Source of the DNA: DATJHM01 sp035493895 | GTDB taxonomy: Bacteria > Chloroflexota > Ktedonobacteria > Ktedonobacterales > Ktedonobacteraceae | DNA length: 31,888 nt | Reading direction: 5' to 3' | NCBI GenBank assembly: GCA_035493895.1 | Contig: DATJHM010000203.1 | Location: 1 to 31,888, forward strand | Shown here: positions 15,663-24,385 of the stretch, piece by piece | Layout of the letters: every line of letters begins with the position of its first letter | Numbering within the stretch: the stretch's first letter is position 1 | Notes under the pieces: generated by a model | What the model saw: only the letters and a program-made list of their open reading frames with translations | Databases searched by the model: none | Told to the model about the DNA's origin: nothing | Position numbers and translations under genes: made by a program

Positions 15663-15915
15663 TCCAGCACAAACTCTCCAGCTTATCTACTCTTCAAATC
15701 AAATTTACTGCCTCGTGCAGACAAAAATAGCAATTTCTCTCCCTCTGAGCTACTATAACAGGTGGACCAAAACGTGCTGATTAGCGAATGAAAAAGGTAT
15801 GCCCTGTTACAAATACCAGTTCAGAGAAACCAGTTGCAATTTTACATGTAATATGCGTTCATACAGTTGTAAATGCACATTTTATCGTGTGCCAATATAT
15901 GAAGAGACTTATCGT

Positions 15916-15943
15916 TTGTTACAACGTATGAGACACATATTTT
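15916..15943 (+). promoter_or_regulatory. Possible promoter of the 198-aa membrane protein
   Basis: TTGTTA (15916-15921) and TATTTT (15938-15943) are 16 bases apart in the 456-base AT-rich gap between divergent genes. The gap also contains the palindrome TTACATGTAA at 15842-15851. I see no gene in the gap. Confidence 0.3.
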
Positions 15944-16045
15944 GTTTCGCGCCGGGCAAACTTCGTAGTGCAACCCTCATTTATTCTTTGCGTACATGAC
16001 TATGGGTAGATTTTACGCGGATTTATTTAAGGAGTGGGCCAGAGC

Positions 16046-16642
16046 ATGAGCCAGCAAGAATTTTTCCCGTCACCACAGTCATCGCAAGCAGATGAGCTGG
16101 GCGATGCTGAGATATCGATCCAACGTCCCCGTTCGTGGTCGAACCAGGACAAAACTGGAGACGTTACAAAAAATGAACATCCGTCCGCTTATGAAGAAGA
16201 GCTCCCGCCGTATAGCTATCCCGCCCAGAATCACCGCACTGTGAACAAAGAGCGCGAAGAGTCCGCAGATAAGCAAGAGACGCGCCAGCGGGCGCAGCAA
16301 CATTTTAGCCCGGACGGTGACGCCATGGAGTACGGCTACCGACCCCGGCAAGCTCCCCCCTGGGCTCGTCCTCAGCCTCAGCGCAAACGTCACGTCCTGA
16401 GCTGGGTACTGATGATCATACTCATCATTCTGCTGATAAAAATGATCCCGCTCCTCGCAGCGATCATCTTTGCTTTGCTGGGTATCGGACTCTTTCTGGT
16501 ACTTCTGCCAATACTCATCGTGCTCGTATTCGTCGCCATTTTCGCGGGCCTGGTGCTCTTCCTTCTCTCGCGGATGGGTATCCCCGTCGGGCGCAGCCTT
16601 TTTCACATGCGACGTTGGAATAACGGCTGGAGAAGATGGTAA
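16046..16642 (+). CDS. Membrane protein with long polar N-terminus, unknown
   Basis: This predicts 198 residues from the ATG at 16046, with AAGGAG 11 bases upstream; the GTG at 16034 overlaps that site. Residues 1-115 are polar and rich in Gln, Glu, Pro and Ser, ending in a basic patch (RPQPQRKRH). Residues 118-180 are almost entirely hydrophobic and would make two to three membrane helices (LSWVLMIILIILLIKMIPLL, AAIIFALLGIGLFLVLLPILIVLVFVAIFAGLVLFLL). The protein ends in a basic/aromatic tail (RRWNNGWRRW). No family is recognised. The neighbours are divergent PBP and downstream rsmA, which has its own promoter. The sequence suggests an inner-membrane anchor or scaffold, but nothing shows a function. 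Confidence 0.7.
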   Translation: MSQQEFFPSPQSSQADELGDAEISIQRPRSWSNQDKTGDVTKNEHPSAYEEELPPYSYPAQNHRTVNKEREESADKQETRQRAQQHFSPDGDAMEYGYRPRQAPPWARPQPQRKRHVLSWVLMIILIILLIKMIPLLAAIIFALLGIGLFLVLLPILIVLVFVAIFAGLVLFLLSRMGIPVGRSLFHMRRWNNGWRRW

Positions 16643-16679
16643 AATAGTAAGGAGCGAGATCTACCAGCACACCAATAGT

Positions 16680-16708
16680 TTGACAGACAGGATGAGCTCT
16701 GCTACATT
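16680..16708 (+). promoter_or_regulatory. rsmA promoter
   Basis: A perfect TTGACA (16680-16685), 17 bases, then TACATT (16703-16708, four of six). The predicted start near 16715 lies about 40 bases before the TTG at 16754, which supports that start codon. Confidence 0.6.
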
Positions 16709-16753
16709 GACCATCGAGAAGAAAAGATTTTACACAGGCAAAAGAGAGAAACA

Positions 16754-17683
16754 TTGACAGAGCATAGTGAAGAGACATTGCAACATACAGGGTTATATGA
16801 TAGCGTTGACCTGACGAATGTGCGTGAGCTTCGTGCCATCCTGACAGCCCATAATATGCGCCCAAATAAATCTTTTGGGCAAAACTTTTTGACTGACCAC
16901 TCCATCCTGGACAAAATCATTGAGGCCGCAAAGATCTCGCCGGACGACACCATTCTCGAAGTAGGTGCAGGGACCGGCGTATTAACACGTGAGCTGGCGC
17001 AACGAGCGAAGCGTGTCGTAGCCGTCGAGCTGGAACGAGATATGCTGGCATTGTTGGAAAAAACAACGGAAAGCTATCCCAACGTAGAGCTGATCGCCCG
17101 CAATCTGCTCTTCCTCGATCCGCTGGAAGTGTTCGGGCAGCAGCGATATAAGCTCGTAGCAAATTTGCCCTACTATATTACCGCACCGACATTTCGGCAC
17201 TTTCTGGAAGCGGAGAACGCACCAGAGCTTATCGTCGTAATGGTGCAGTTAGAGGTTGCCCAGCGCATCATCGCGCAGCCTGGTGATCTGAGCCTGCTCG
17301 CGATCAGCGTCCAATTTTATGGTCGGCCACAGATTATAGCGCAGGTTCCAGCGCGATCATTTTTTCCTGCCCCCAAAGTAGACTCAGCCATCCTGCGGGT
17401 GGATGTCAATCCCCAGGCCCCATTGCGACCAGAAGAGCGTAACCGCTTCTTTCGCCTCATACAGGCAGGCTTCTCAGAGAGGCGCAAGCAGTTACATAAT
17501 TCGCTGGCACATGGATTGCATACAAAGAATGAAGAGATACGAGCATGGCTTGCCACGGCAGGAATCGAGGCCAGTCGGCGTGCAGAAACGCTCAGCATAG
17601 AAGAATGGCTGAAGCTCTGGCGTACCATTGAAGAGAGAGAGCGCACAAATGAACATTTGTGTTATGATATAAAAGGCGAGTAG
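16754..17683 (+). CDS. rsmA: 16S rRNA (adenine1518-N6/adenine1519-N6)-dimethyltransferase
   Basis: Also called KsgA; it dimethylates two adjacent adenines near the 3' end of 16S rRNA in late 30S assembly. It has 309 residues from a TTG start with AGAGAG upstream. A GTG near 16817 would give the more usual N-terminus but has no ribosome site. Signatures: NKSFGQNFLTD at about 38-48, motif I LEVGAGTGVLT, acidic VAVELERD, the NLPYYIT motif (NLPY) typical of the adenine dimethylase family, and the C-terminal FSERRKQLHNSL region. No ATG exists near the start. The gene ends 126 bases before the TPR kinase. The usual family neighbours pdxA or ispE are not here. Confidence 0.94.
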   Translation: MTEHSEETLQHTGLYDSVDLTNVRELRAILTAHNMRPNKSFGQNFLTDHSILDKIIEAAKISPDDTILEVGAGTGVLTRELAQRAKRVVAVELERDMLALLEKTTESYPNVELIARNLLFLDPLEVFGQQRYKLVANLPYYITAPTFRHFLEAENAPELIVVMVQLEVAQRIIAQPGDLSLLAISVQFYGRPQIIAQVPARSFFPAPKVDSAILRVDVNPQAPLRPEERNRFFRLIQAGFSERRKQLHNSLAHGLHTKNEEIRAWLATAGIEASRRAETLSIEEWLKLWRTIEERERTNEHLCYDIKGE

Positions 17684-17809
17684 TATCTCAAGCAATTTCT
17701 CTACATCCCTGACTTCTCTTTAACAATGTGCGCGAATTCCAGGAATTTGTGGACGTATTGTATCGCATTTATTGTATAGATATTCTGAAATTAAGAAGTA
17801 ATAAGGTTT

Positions 17810-20044
17810 ATGGCAACACAAGAACAGTTCTGTGAGAACTGTGGGGCAGCGAATCTTGCGACAGCTCGCTTCTGTCAATATTGCGCAACTCCGCTCCCTT
17901 TTAAATATACAACGGGCTCCCTTCCCGAAGAAACGTTGCTCAATGGCCGTTACAAATTAGAGACACGCATCGGCCAGGGTGGCATGGGAGCTGTCTATAA
18001 AGCTACAGATACTCGATTCAATAATCGTGCCATCGCGATTAAAGAGATGGGCCGTGCAGGATTAACCCAGGTAGGTCTGCAAGAAGCTGAAGAGGCATTT
18101 GAGCGCGAAGCTCAGCTGCTGGCCGATCTGATGCACCCCAATCTCCCCCGCATCTATGACCATTTCACCGAAGGCGAACGCTCGTATCTGGTGATGGACT
18201 TTATTGAGGGCCGGACGCTCGAAGATTATGTAGAGCAAGCAAATGGCAAACCTTTGCCACTGGAAAAAGTGCTGGACTGGGGTACACAGCTCTGCGATGT
18301 TCTGGGCTACCTCCACACGCACCAGCCTCCGATTATTTTCCGCGACCTCAAACCTTCCAATGTAATGATCAGCGATAGCGGTGGTCATGTCTATCTGATC
18401 GATTTCGGGATTGCGCGTGTCTTCAAGCCGGGTCAATCGCATGATACCGTGGCGCTCGGTTCGCCGGGCTTTGCCGCTCCTGAGCAGTATGGGAAAGCAC
18501 AGAGCACGCCGCGCTCGGATATCTACAGCCTGGGTGCCCTGCTCCATTGTTTGCTGACCGGAGTAGATCCCAGCGAACAGCCATTTTTCTTCCGGCCCGC
18601 CTCCGAGCTCAATCCAACAATCCCGCTGGATCTGGTCGCGCTACTCCAGCGCATGCTGGACATGGATGCCGATCGCCGTCCGAGCAGTACACAGGATGTC
18701 GTAAGAGTAATACGCATGGCGGAGCAGCAGCGCGTCAGTGGTACCCTATCCGGCATCTTGAACACAACAGGACCAATCAGCGTCATTCCGCCTCTGATAC
18801 CAAATAAAGCCAATCAGACCAGCCTCCTGCTCCAAGATGCCTATCGGCTCTACTCGCAACGTCGCCTGCGTGATGCACTCAGCGTCTACGAGAAAGTGAT
18901 ACAAACTGATCGTACCAGCGCACAGGCCTGGCAGGGAAAAGGACTGACGCAGGCCCTGAGCGGTCGCCACCAGGATGCGCTCTATTCATTCGATCAGGCC
19001 CTGAAGCTGGACCCTTCGCTGATCACCTCTTTAAATGGCAAGGGAACAGCTCTCAATATGCTGCATCGCAACCAGGATGCGCTGGAAGTTTTTGATAAGG
19101 CAGTTCTGCTAGAGCCGGATAACGCCGTCTCCTGGAACGGCAAGGGCGCGGTCCTTAGCGCGCTGGGAAAACCGGATCAGGCCCTGAATGCCTTTGATCT
19201 GGCCCTCCACTTTGATATCACCATGGCTCAGGCCTGGAGCAATAAAGGGCTGGTACTGCGCCAGCAGAAACAATATCCCGAGGCCCTGCACGCCTTCGAG
19301 CAGGCATTGACGTATGAGCCCAAATCGGTCTCGTATTGGAATGGCAAAGGTCTGGTGCTGTACGAAATGGGGCGGTTACGCGAAGCCTACCAGGCCTATC
19401 AAGAGGCTCTCAAGTACAATCAGAATTATGCCCCGGCGCTGTACGGCATCGGCAATGTCTATTATGCGCAACAAAAATTACGCAGTGCCCTGGACTACTT
19501 CGACAAAGCGATCAACTGCGACCGCAATTTTGTCAAAGCCTGGGACAAACGTGGTCTCGTCCTCGGCGACCAGAAGCGCTTTAATGAGGCGCTTGATTCA
19601 TATAACCGCGCCCTTGCAATTGATCCACGCTTCGCGCCCGCCTGGAATGGCAAAGGGAGCGTACTCCATCAATTAGAGCGCTATTATGAGGCGCTTGAGG
19701 CCTATGAGCAAGCGCTACGCATCAACCGCAATGCGCCCCTGGCCTGGAACGGTATGGGTAACGCCTATTACCAGATGGGCAACTATCAAAAAGCGCTGGA
19801 CGTCTACGAGCAGGCCCTGCGTATCAACCCGCGCATGGTATCAGCCTTACATAATAAATCACTGGTTTTGCGACAAATGAAGCGCTACGATGCAGCGCTA
19901 GAGGCGGCAGAAGCAGCCACCCAGCTCGCCCCAAATGATCCCGATAACTGGCAGCGCAAAGCGGAAGCATTGCGTAAGTTGCGTAGAGGACGCGAGGCGC
20001 GTGCGGCAGAAGCAGAGGTAGTGCGGCTGCGTGGGGGAGCATAG
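17810..20044 (+). CDS. Zinc-ribbon Ser/Thr protein kinase with about 12 TPR repeats
   Basis: This is a 744-residue soluble protein. Residues 7-25 form a zinc ribbon with C8-x2-C11 and C22-x2-C25. The Hanks-type kinase domain spans about 47-310: glycine loop GQGGMGAVY (55-63), K78 in AIKEMG, catalytic loop FRDLKPSN with D179, DFG at 198-200, and the APEQYG activation-segment end. The catalytic HRD motif reads FRD, a substitution compatible with activity because the Asp, Lys and Asn are kept. From about residue 340 to the end, roughly twelve 34-residue TPR repeats follow, many with the W-N-G-K-G pattern. There is no transmembrane helix, unlike the second kinase at 21833. TPRs probably bring substrates or partners to the kinase. 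It is convergent with the PRC-barrel gene, with a GC-rich hairpin between. Confidence 0.92.
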   Translation: MATQEQFCENCGAANLATARFCQYCATPLPFKYTTGSLPEETLLNGRYKLETRIGQGGMGAVYKATDTRFNNRAIAIKEMGRAGLTQVGLQEAEEAFEREAQLLADLMHPNLPRIYDHFTEGERSYLVMDFIEGRTLEDYVEQANGKPLPLEKVLDWGTQLCDVLGYLHTHQPPIIFRDLKPSNVMISDSGGHVYLIDFGIARVFKPGQSHDTVALGSPGFAAPEQYGKAQSTPRSDIYSLGALLHCLLTGVDPSEQPFFFRPASELNPTIPLDLVALLQRMLDMDADRRPSSTQDVVRVIRMAEQQRVSGTLSGILNTTGPISVIPPLIPNKANQTSLLLQDAYRLYSQRRLRDALSVYEKVIQTDRTSAQAWQGKGLTQALSGRHQDALYSFDQALKLDPSLITSLNGKGTALNMLHRNQDALEVFDKAVLLEPDNAVSWNGKGAVLSALGKPDQALNAFDLALHFDITMAQAWSNKGLVLRQQKQYPEALHAFEQALTYEPKSVSYWNGKGLVLYEMGRLREAYQAYQEALKYNQNYAPALYGIGNVYYAQQKLRSALDYFDKAINCDRNFVKAWDKRGLVLGDQKRFNEALDSYNRALAIDPRFAPAWNGKGSVLHQLERYYEALEAYEQALRINRNAPLAWNGMGNAYYQMGNYQKALDVYEQALRINPRMVSALHNKSLVLRQMKRYDAALEAAEAATQLAPNDPDNWQRKAEALRKLRRGREARAAEAEVVRLRGGA

Positions 20045-20054
20045 CCAGAAAAGT

Positions 20055-20079
20055 TGCCGGGCGATAGAGGGGCCCGGCA
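20055..20079. terminator. Hairpin between convergent genes
   Basis: TGCCGGGC (20055-20062) and GCCCGGCA (20072-20079) form a perfect 8-bp stem. On the minus strand it is followed by ACTTTT, so it may end the PRC-barrel transcript as well as the kinase transcript. The U-tract is poor. Confidence 0.5.
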
Positions 20080-20104
20080 GAAAGCGAAGAAGTAATTTTA
20101 AAAT

Positions 20105-20587
20105 TTACTTCAAATTGCGGGCAAATTGATCCTGAAGGGTAAAAAGATTCTTTTCGTATTGGACAATGGCATCAGAACTGAAGGACTTACCTCGACCATT
20201 ACCACTCAGCTCAAAACCGGCCACCCGCGTGGCAACGATTGGCTCAGTATTCAGCAAAATGCCAGAGATCGTGCCAATCTCATTCCCCTTTTCGTCCTGC
20301 ACCTTATTGCCAATCAGGCTGCTTGCCAGAGGATAGGGAGAGGGACGACGTCCCATCATCTGTTCGGTTTCAATAACGACCGCATCGTCTGTGAACTTCT
20401 GAATCTTACTGATAGGCAACGTAAAGAGATCACCCAGACGTGAACGCACCTGAAAAGCATCAACAGCGGTCGATTCGGGTTTAAAATAAAAATCTTCGAT
20501 CGTGCCCGCAGTTTTACCCGCAGAAGACACATATACCTTGATATTCTGCAATTGCGACCACTTCTTCAGTGGATTACTTGTGTCCAT
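20105..20587 (-). CDS. PRC-barrel domain protein
   Basis: This predicts 160 residues, with AGAGGAG about nine bases before the ATG. Two PRC-barrel-like beta domains can be read: residues about 10-75 (WSQLQNIKVYVSSAGKTAGTIEDFYF, then FQVRSRLGDLFTLPISKI) and about 88-150 (SSLIGNKVQDEKGNEIGTISGILLN). The I-G-x-V-x-D-x-x-G-x-x-x-G-x-I pattern is characteristic. PRC barrels are found in the photosynthetic reaction-centre H subunit and in RimM, and many stand-alone forms are of unknown role, often linked to stress or membrane-associated assembly. There is no membrane segment. It is divergent from the oxidoreductase at 20809, across a 221-base gap with a promoter. Confidence 0.8.
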   Translation of the reverse strand: MDTSNPLKKWSQLQNIKVYVSSAGKTAGTIEDFYFKPESTAVDAFQVRSRLGDLFTLPISKIQKFTDDAVVIETEQMMGRRPSPYPLASSLIGNKVQDEKGNEIGTISGILLNTEPIVATRVAGFELSGNGRGKSFSSDAIVQYEKNLFTLQDQFARNLK

Positions 20588-20630
20588 ACATGTTTCTCCT
20601 CTAAATAAAAAATGATACCGTGCTTGAAAT

Positions 20631-20658
20631 TTGCCTTCATCATATCACATCCTATACT
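20631..20658 (+). promoter_or_regulatory. Promoter of the oxidoreductase gene
   Basis: TTGCCT (20631-20636), 16 bases, TATACT (20653-20658, five of six). The leader of about 145 bases contains a small hairpin at 20701-20724 (TCTCTAAC/GTTAGcAGAGA). Confidence 0.45.
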
Positions 20659-20808
20659 TGAGATGGTTTTAAGGAGATAATGGGTGTCGCCAAACGACCT
20701 TCTCTAACGTGTTGTTAGCAGAGAAATCGCTACGTACGTATTTTCACCCCTGCGTAGAATATTCTCGCGCGCACCAAATTCTAGAGATAAAAGAAAAGGA
20801 CTGATTGC

Positions 20809-21699
20809 ATGTCTGAACAAATTGGTTTTATTGGCCTGGGCAGTATGGGTCTGCCTATTGCGTCCAATCTTCTGGCCGCCGGTCATCAACTATACGTCTA
20901 TAATCGCGATGCCAGCAAAGCGCAGCCGCTTGTCAAAGCGGGAGCAAAACAAGGGATGAAGCCCGTAGAAGTAGCGCAGCCAGGAGGCGTCGTTTTCACA
21001 ATGATCTCCAACGATGACGCGTTGCAAAGTGTTGTCCTGGGACAAGATGGGCTACTGCAAAGGCTGGGACCTGGCGGACTCCATATTTCGCTGAGCACGG
21101 TCTCTCCCGCACTCGCACAGAAGATGGCGCAGATACACGCCGAAAAGCAGGTCAGTTATCTTGCCGCCCCTGTCTTCGGGCGACCTGACGCTGCGGCCGC
21201 TCGTAAGCTCTGGATCTGCATCGCAGGTCAGCCTGAAGCGCGCAAACGGGCTCGTCCCTTGCTGGAAGCGATCGGACAGGGCATCTTCGAGTTCGGTGAT
21301 CAGCCAGAACTGGCCAATGTCGCCAAGATATCCGGCAATTTCTTGATCGCCTCTGCCCAGGAAGCGATGGCTGAGGCCCTGGCAGTAGCCGAGAAGAGTG
21401 GCGTTGACCGCACGCAATTGATCGACATGCTCTCACAGACACTATTCGCCTGTGGCGTCTACCAGAACTACGGCAAAATGATCGCCGAGCGGCGCTTTAC
21501 TCCCGTCGGCTTTGCCATGGAGCTTGCATTGAAAGATATCAACCTTATTCTGGACACCGCTGAGCAGACAAAAACGCCTCTGCCCATAGCCAGCCAGCTT
21601 CACGATCGCCTGATCAGCGGCGTGGCGAAGGGGCGTGGCCAGATGGACTGGAGCGCACTCACCATGGGAGTCGACGAGGCGGCTGGTATCAAAAAATAG
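20809..21699 (+). CDS. NAD(P)-dependent oxidoreductase, beta-hydroxyacid dehydrogenase family
   Basis: This has 296 residues, the family's normal length. The N-terminal Rossmann fold has GFIGLGSMGLPIASNLL at about 6-22 and VYNRDASKA, where R at the end of the second strand suggests NADPH use. The substrate loop reads LSTVSPALAQ, the family's S-T-x-x-P pattern. VFGRPDAAAARKLWI follows, and the catalytic lysine is K173 in AKISGNFL. The C-terminal all-helical part is complete. Relatives include 3-hydroxyisobutyrate dehydrogenase, tartronate semialdehyde reductase, glyoxylate/succinic semialdehyde reductases and imine reductases; the GRPDAAAA wording resembles the GLYR/imine-reductase side. The exact substrate cannot be read. 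It is convergent with the transmembrane kinase; a strong hairpin lies between. Confidence 0.88.
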   Translation: MSEQIGFIGLGSMGLPIASNLLAAGHQLYVYNRDASKAQPLVKAGAKQGMKPVEVAQPGGVVFTMISNDDALQSVVLGQDGLLQRLGPGGLHISLSTVSPALAQKMAQIHAEKQVSYLAAPVFGRPDAAAARKLWICIAGQPEARKRARPLLEAIGQGIFEFGDQPELANVAKISGNFLIASAQEAMAEALAVAEKSGVDRTQLIDMLSQTLFACGVYQNYGKMIAERRFTPVGFAMELALKDINLILDTAEQTKTPLPIASQLHDRLISGVAKGRGQMDWSALTMGVDEAAGIKK

Positions 21700-21792
21700 G
21701 GTAACCTGCTTTTGCTGATCCCGATGTTGTACCTGATATGGACCTTCCTGACAGGCCGATCCATGCGCATATAAATAAACCTTTTTATGCCA

Positions 21793-21828
21793 GAGTATGG
21801 TGCTGGCGCTCGTTCCAGCACCATACTC
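21793..21828. terminator. Strong hairpin between convergent genes
   Basis: GAGTATGGTGCTGG (21793-21806) pairs perfectly with CCAGCACCATACTC (21815-21828), with an 8-base loop. It ends five bases before the kinase stop codon. No T-tract follows on either strand, so it may act as an RNA end-protector rather than a classical terminator. Confidence 0.6.
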
Positions 21829-21832
21829 TCTA

Positions 21833-24130
21833 TCAGCAACTCCATGGCAGATAGTTATTGTCAGCGTCTATAGTACTACCCGGTACGGAAAAGATAAAGG
21901 TATTCGTGCCGGGACAGCTTGAGGCAGAAATTGTGATATGGACCTGCACAGAAGCCCCTGGAGAAAGTGTACCGCTTGCCGGATCGAACGTTGGCCCTGC
22001 GGTAGTAGTCGTCGCACTCCAATTTGTCACGGCAACATTCGATTTGTCGGCTGTGACCGTGACAATACAAGTCCAGGAGCCAATAGCATCGAGTGTACAA
22101 TTGCTATTACTAAAATCATGAGCGCCAGGCACCACATCTATTTGCGTACAGAGCACTGGAACAACGAGAGTGTTGGCGGGACCAGTAAAAGTAACAGTGA
22201 GAGTGAGAGGGCACTCAATGCCGATAATAAGCGTAACCGACTCGGCTTGTCCCGGCGCAATGAACCCGGAGCTGGGCGAAAGCGTGTAGTGTGAGTCGCT
22301 CACCTTACCTGTCCAATCGAGAGTCAGAGCACTATTCCCTCCATTACTCAAAATAATGGTGCAGGCGTCAACATAGGCAACACCACCATGGGACTCCCCA
22401 CCGCAATAAGAACTCATCGTATTCACGATGCGGGAAGGAGTAGATAGAATTTCTGGCTGCATGATCGGGGTTGGCGTCACAGTAACCACGGGGGTGGGCG
22501 TCACGGTCGACACAACCGTAGGAGTTATGCCCACTGTAGGTGCAAGTGTCGGCCTCTGAGTAGGGGCTGACCGAGGGGTTGACGTTACAGTACTACCATA
22601 TACAGGTGGTACAACGACATGTGGCGTTGATTGAAGCTGATTGGGGGAAATGGCAGTCGGCGAGCTTTTTTTTGTGAAACCTGGAGTATTCCCTTGTACT
22701 GGCGTACTCTTTAGCGTACTGGTGGCAGTAGGAATCTGCGCGTGTGCGACCTCACCCGGATTATTATGGAAAGATGAGTACAATAGAGGCACCAGAGCCA
22801 GCAAACCACCGACGATCAGAGACACCAGAAGCAAGCGGATCAGAAAGTATTTCCGTTCGCGTCGAAGGGCTTGCGCTTTATGATGGCGAGTAAACTGTTC
22901 AGGCAATTGCGGCAAAACAGGAGCAATGGCATAGTTTCCACGCACCTGCTGTACCATAGCAAATGGGAGCGCTCCTCCATTTCGGCCTGTAGACGGCGGT
23001 GGTGCCTGCAAAGTCCGCTCCATAACTGGTGGAATGAGCACCTGTGGCTCTTCAGGCTTCATAGCTGGTGGAGTGAGCACCTGTGGCTCTTCAGGCTCCT
23101 GGGAGTCAGCCGTAAAGCTATTCGAGACGCGCACCTGTAAATAAGGCGCAGCATCGAGAGCCAGGGCCAACTCAACCGGGATCTTACTGCTATCCAGATG
23201 TGCAATCGTGCGATGATCTTCATCCTGAACATCCCGAAAAACAGGCAAGATCTGCATAGCCCTCACCTGCGTAATCTCAGGCAAGGATTGATATCGCTCG
23301 TCCTCTTCTTCCGTATGCAAGTTATAGTACTCGAGCGCCTCCGCAAAATCGCGGATCGTCGGGTAACGTTTCAAGGGTTCTTTTGCCAGCGCTTTAAGAA
23401 CAATCTGCTCCAGTCTGGGCGAAATAGTCGACGTTTTTTCGCGTAGAGGGGGAGGAGGTGCATAGAGGTGCTGAGCACACAGTTCAGAAAATCCTCCACG
23501 AAAAGGACGCTCACCACAAAGCCACTCATAGACCACAATCCCCAGCGCATACTGGTCACTCGCCATACGCGGCTTGCCCATAATCTGCTCGGGAGCCATA
23601 TATGCCATCGTGCCAGCCGCACCTTTGGTGCTCTGCGAAGAGGAAGAGGCCGAGACGAGCGCAATACCAAAATCGCTGAGAAGCAATTCTTGCTCTTCAC
23701 CAATGAGCATATTTTCAGGCTTGACGTCGCGATGGATCAACTTCCGAGTATGGGCATAGTGAAGAGCCGAAGCGATCTGATTGACATACGAAACGACTAA
23801 TGATAAGGGTAGCGCATCACCTTTAGGATGGCGCTGGCGTAGTGTCCCATTGGGAGCATAATTCATCACCAGAAAAGGCGTCTCATCCTCTTCGCGAATG
23901 CCGCAATCGAGCACACGAATAATTGAAGGATGGCGAAGAGACGCAATGATCCGAGCCTCCTCCAAAAACTCTTCCAGTTCGTGGGTCACAAGCTGAGTGT
24001 TAAGAATTTTGATAGCGGCTTGAGAGCCGAGGTGGGAATGCTCTCCCAGATAGACATCGGCAAATCCCCCTTTGCCGAGATGGCGAACCAATCGATAGTT
24101 GCCAAATAGTTGATTCACGCGATTATTCAA
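21833..24130 (-). CDS. Transmembrane Ser/Thr kinase with Cys-rich Ig-like ectodomain
   Basis: This predicts 765 residues from the TTG at 24130, which has GAGGAGAG nine bases upstream; an ATG at 24172 lacks a ribosome site and gives 14 extra residues. The kinase domain covers about 10-270: glycine loop GKGGFADVY (19-27), K41, HRD at 133-135, DFG at 153-155, APEQ activation end. A Pro-rich linker leads to a single membrane helix at about 433-451. Outside is a Thr/Pro/Ser-rich stalk to about 560, then a globular part of about 190 residues with eight cysteines (first C576, last C765 as the final residue). It contains LSPSSGFIAPGQ and FDPASGTLSPGA, typical of BACON-like Ig folds, so two Ig domains are likely. 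The same ectodomain occurs without a kinase in the next gene. Role: sensing an extracellular signal and phosphorylating cytoplasmic proteins; the ligand is unknown. Confidence 0.92.
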   Translation of the reverse strand: MNNRVNQLFGNYRLVRHLGKGGFADVYLGEHSHLGSQAAIKILNTQLVTHELEEFLEEARIIASLRHPSIIRVLDCGIREEDETPFLVMNYAPNGTLRQRHPKGDALPLSLVVSYVNQIASALHYAHTRKLIHRDVKPENMLIGEEQELLLSDFGIALVSASSSSQSTKGAAGTMAYMAPEQIMGKPRMASDQYALGIVVYEWLCGERPFRGGFSELCAQHLYAPPPPLREKTSTISPRLEQIVLKALAKEPLKRYPTIRDFAEALEYYNLHTEEEDERYQSLPEITQVRAMQILPVFRDVQDEDHRTIAHLDSSKIPVELALALDAAPYLQVRVSNSFTADSQEPEEPQVLTPPAMKPEEPQVLIPPVMERTLQAPPPSTGRNGGALPFAMVQQVRGNYAIAPVLPQLPEQFTRHHKAQALRRERKYFLIRLLLVSLIVGGLLALVPLLYSSFHNNPGEVAHAQIPTATSTLKSTPVQGNTPGFTKKSSPTAISPNQLQSTPHVVVPPVYGSTVTSTPRSAPTQRPTLAPTVGITPTVVSTVTPTPVVTVTPTPIMQPEILSTPSRIVNTMSSYCGGESHGGVAYVDACTIILSNGGNSALTLDWTGKVSDSHYTLSPSSGFIAPGQAESVTLIIGIECPLTLTVTFTGPANTLVVPVLCTQIDVVPGAHDFSNSNCTLDAIGSWTCIVTVTADKSNVAVTNWSATTTTAGPTFDPASGTLSPGASVQVHITISASSCPGTNTFIFSVPGSTIDADNNYLPWSC

Positions 24131-24332
24131 TGCGCATTGCTCTCCTCGTCGATCAGACTGCGTTGCGCACATGCTTATAGATGAGCAGTGCTCTGCAAAA
24201 TTACTTTACAATAATGAATATCGCTTTTTTTATAAAATGTGACGCAATTTTGTGATAAACAGGATTTATGGGTTAAAGAAAAATTTCTTTTCATAGCAAA
24301 ATAGCAAAAAAGAGGAGGGTTTGAAGAAAATA

Positions 24333-24378
24333 CAAAAAAATTGTAGGCAGGTCAACCGTTGAAACGATTGACCTGCCT
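24333..24378 (-). terminator. Terminator between the ectodomain protein and the kinase
   Basis: On the minus strand AGGCAGGTCAA (plus 24368-24378) pairs with TTGACCTGCCT (plus 24345-24355), an 11-bp perfect stem with a 12-base loop, followed by ACA and then seven or more T residues. It begins seven bases after the ectodomain gene's stop codon. Confidence 0.8.
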
Positions 24379-24385
24379 CTATAGG

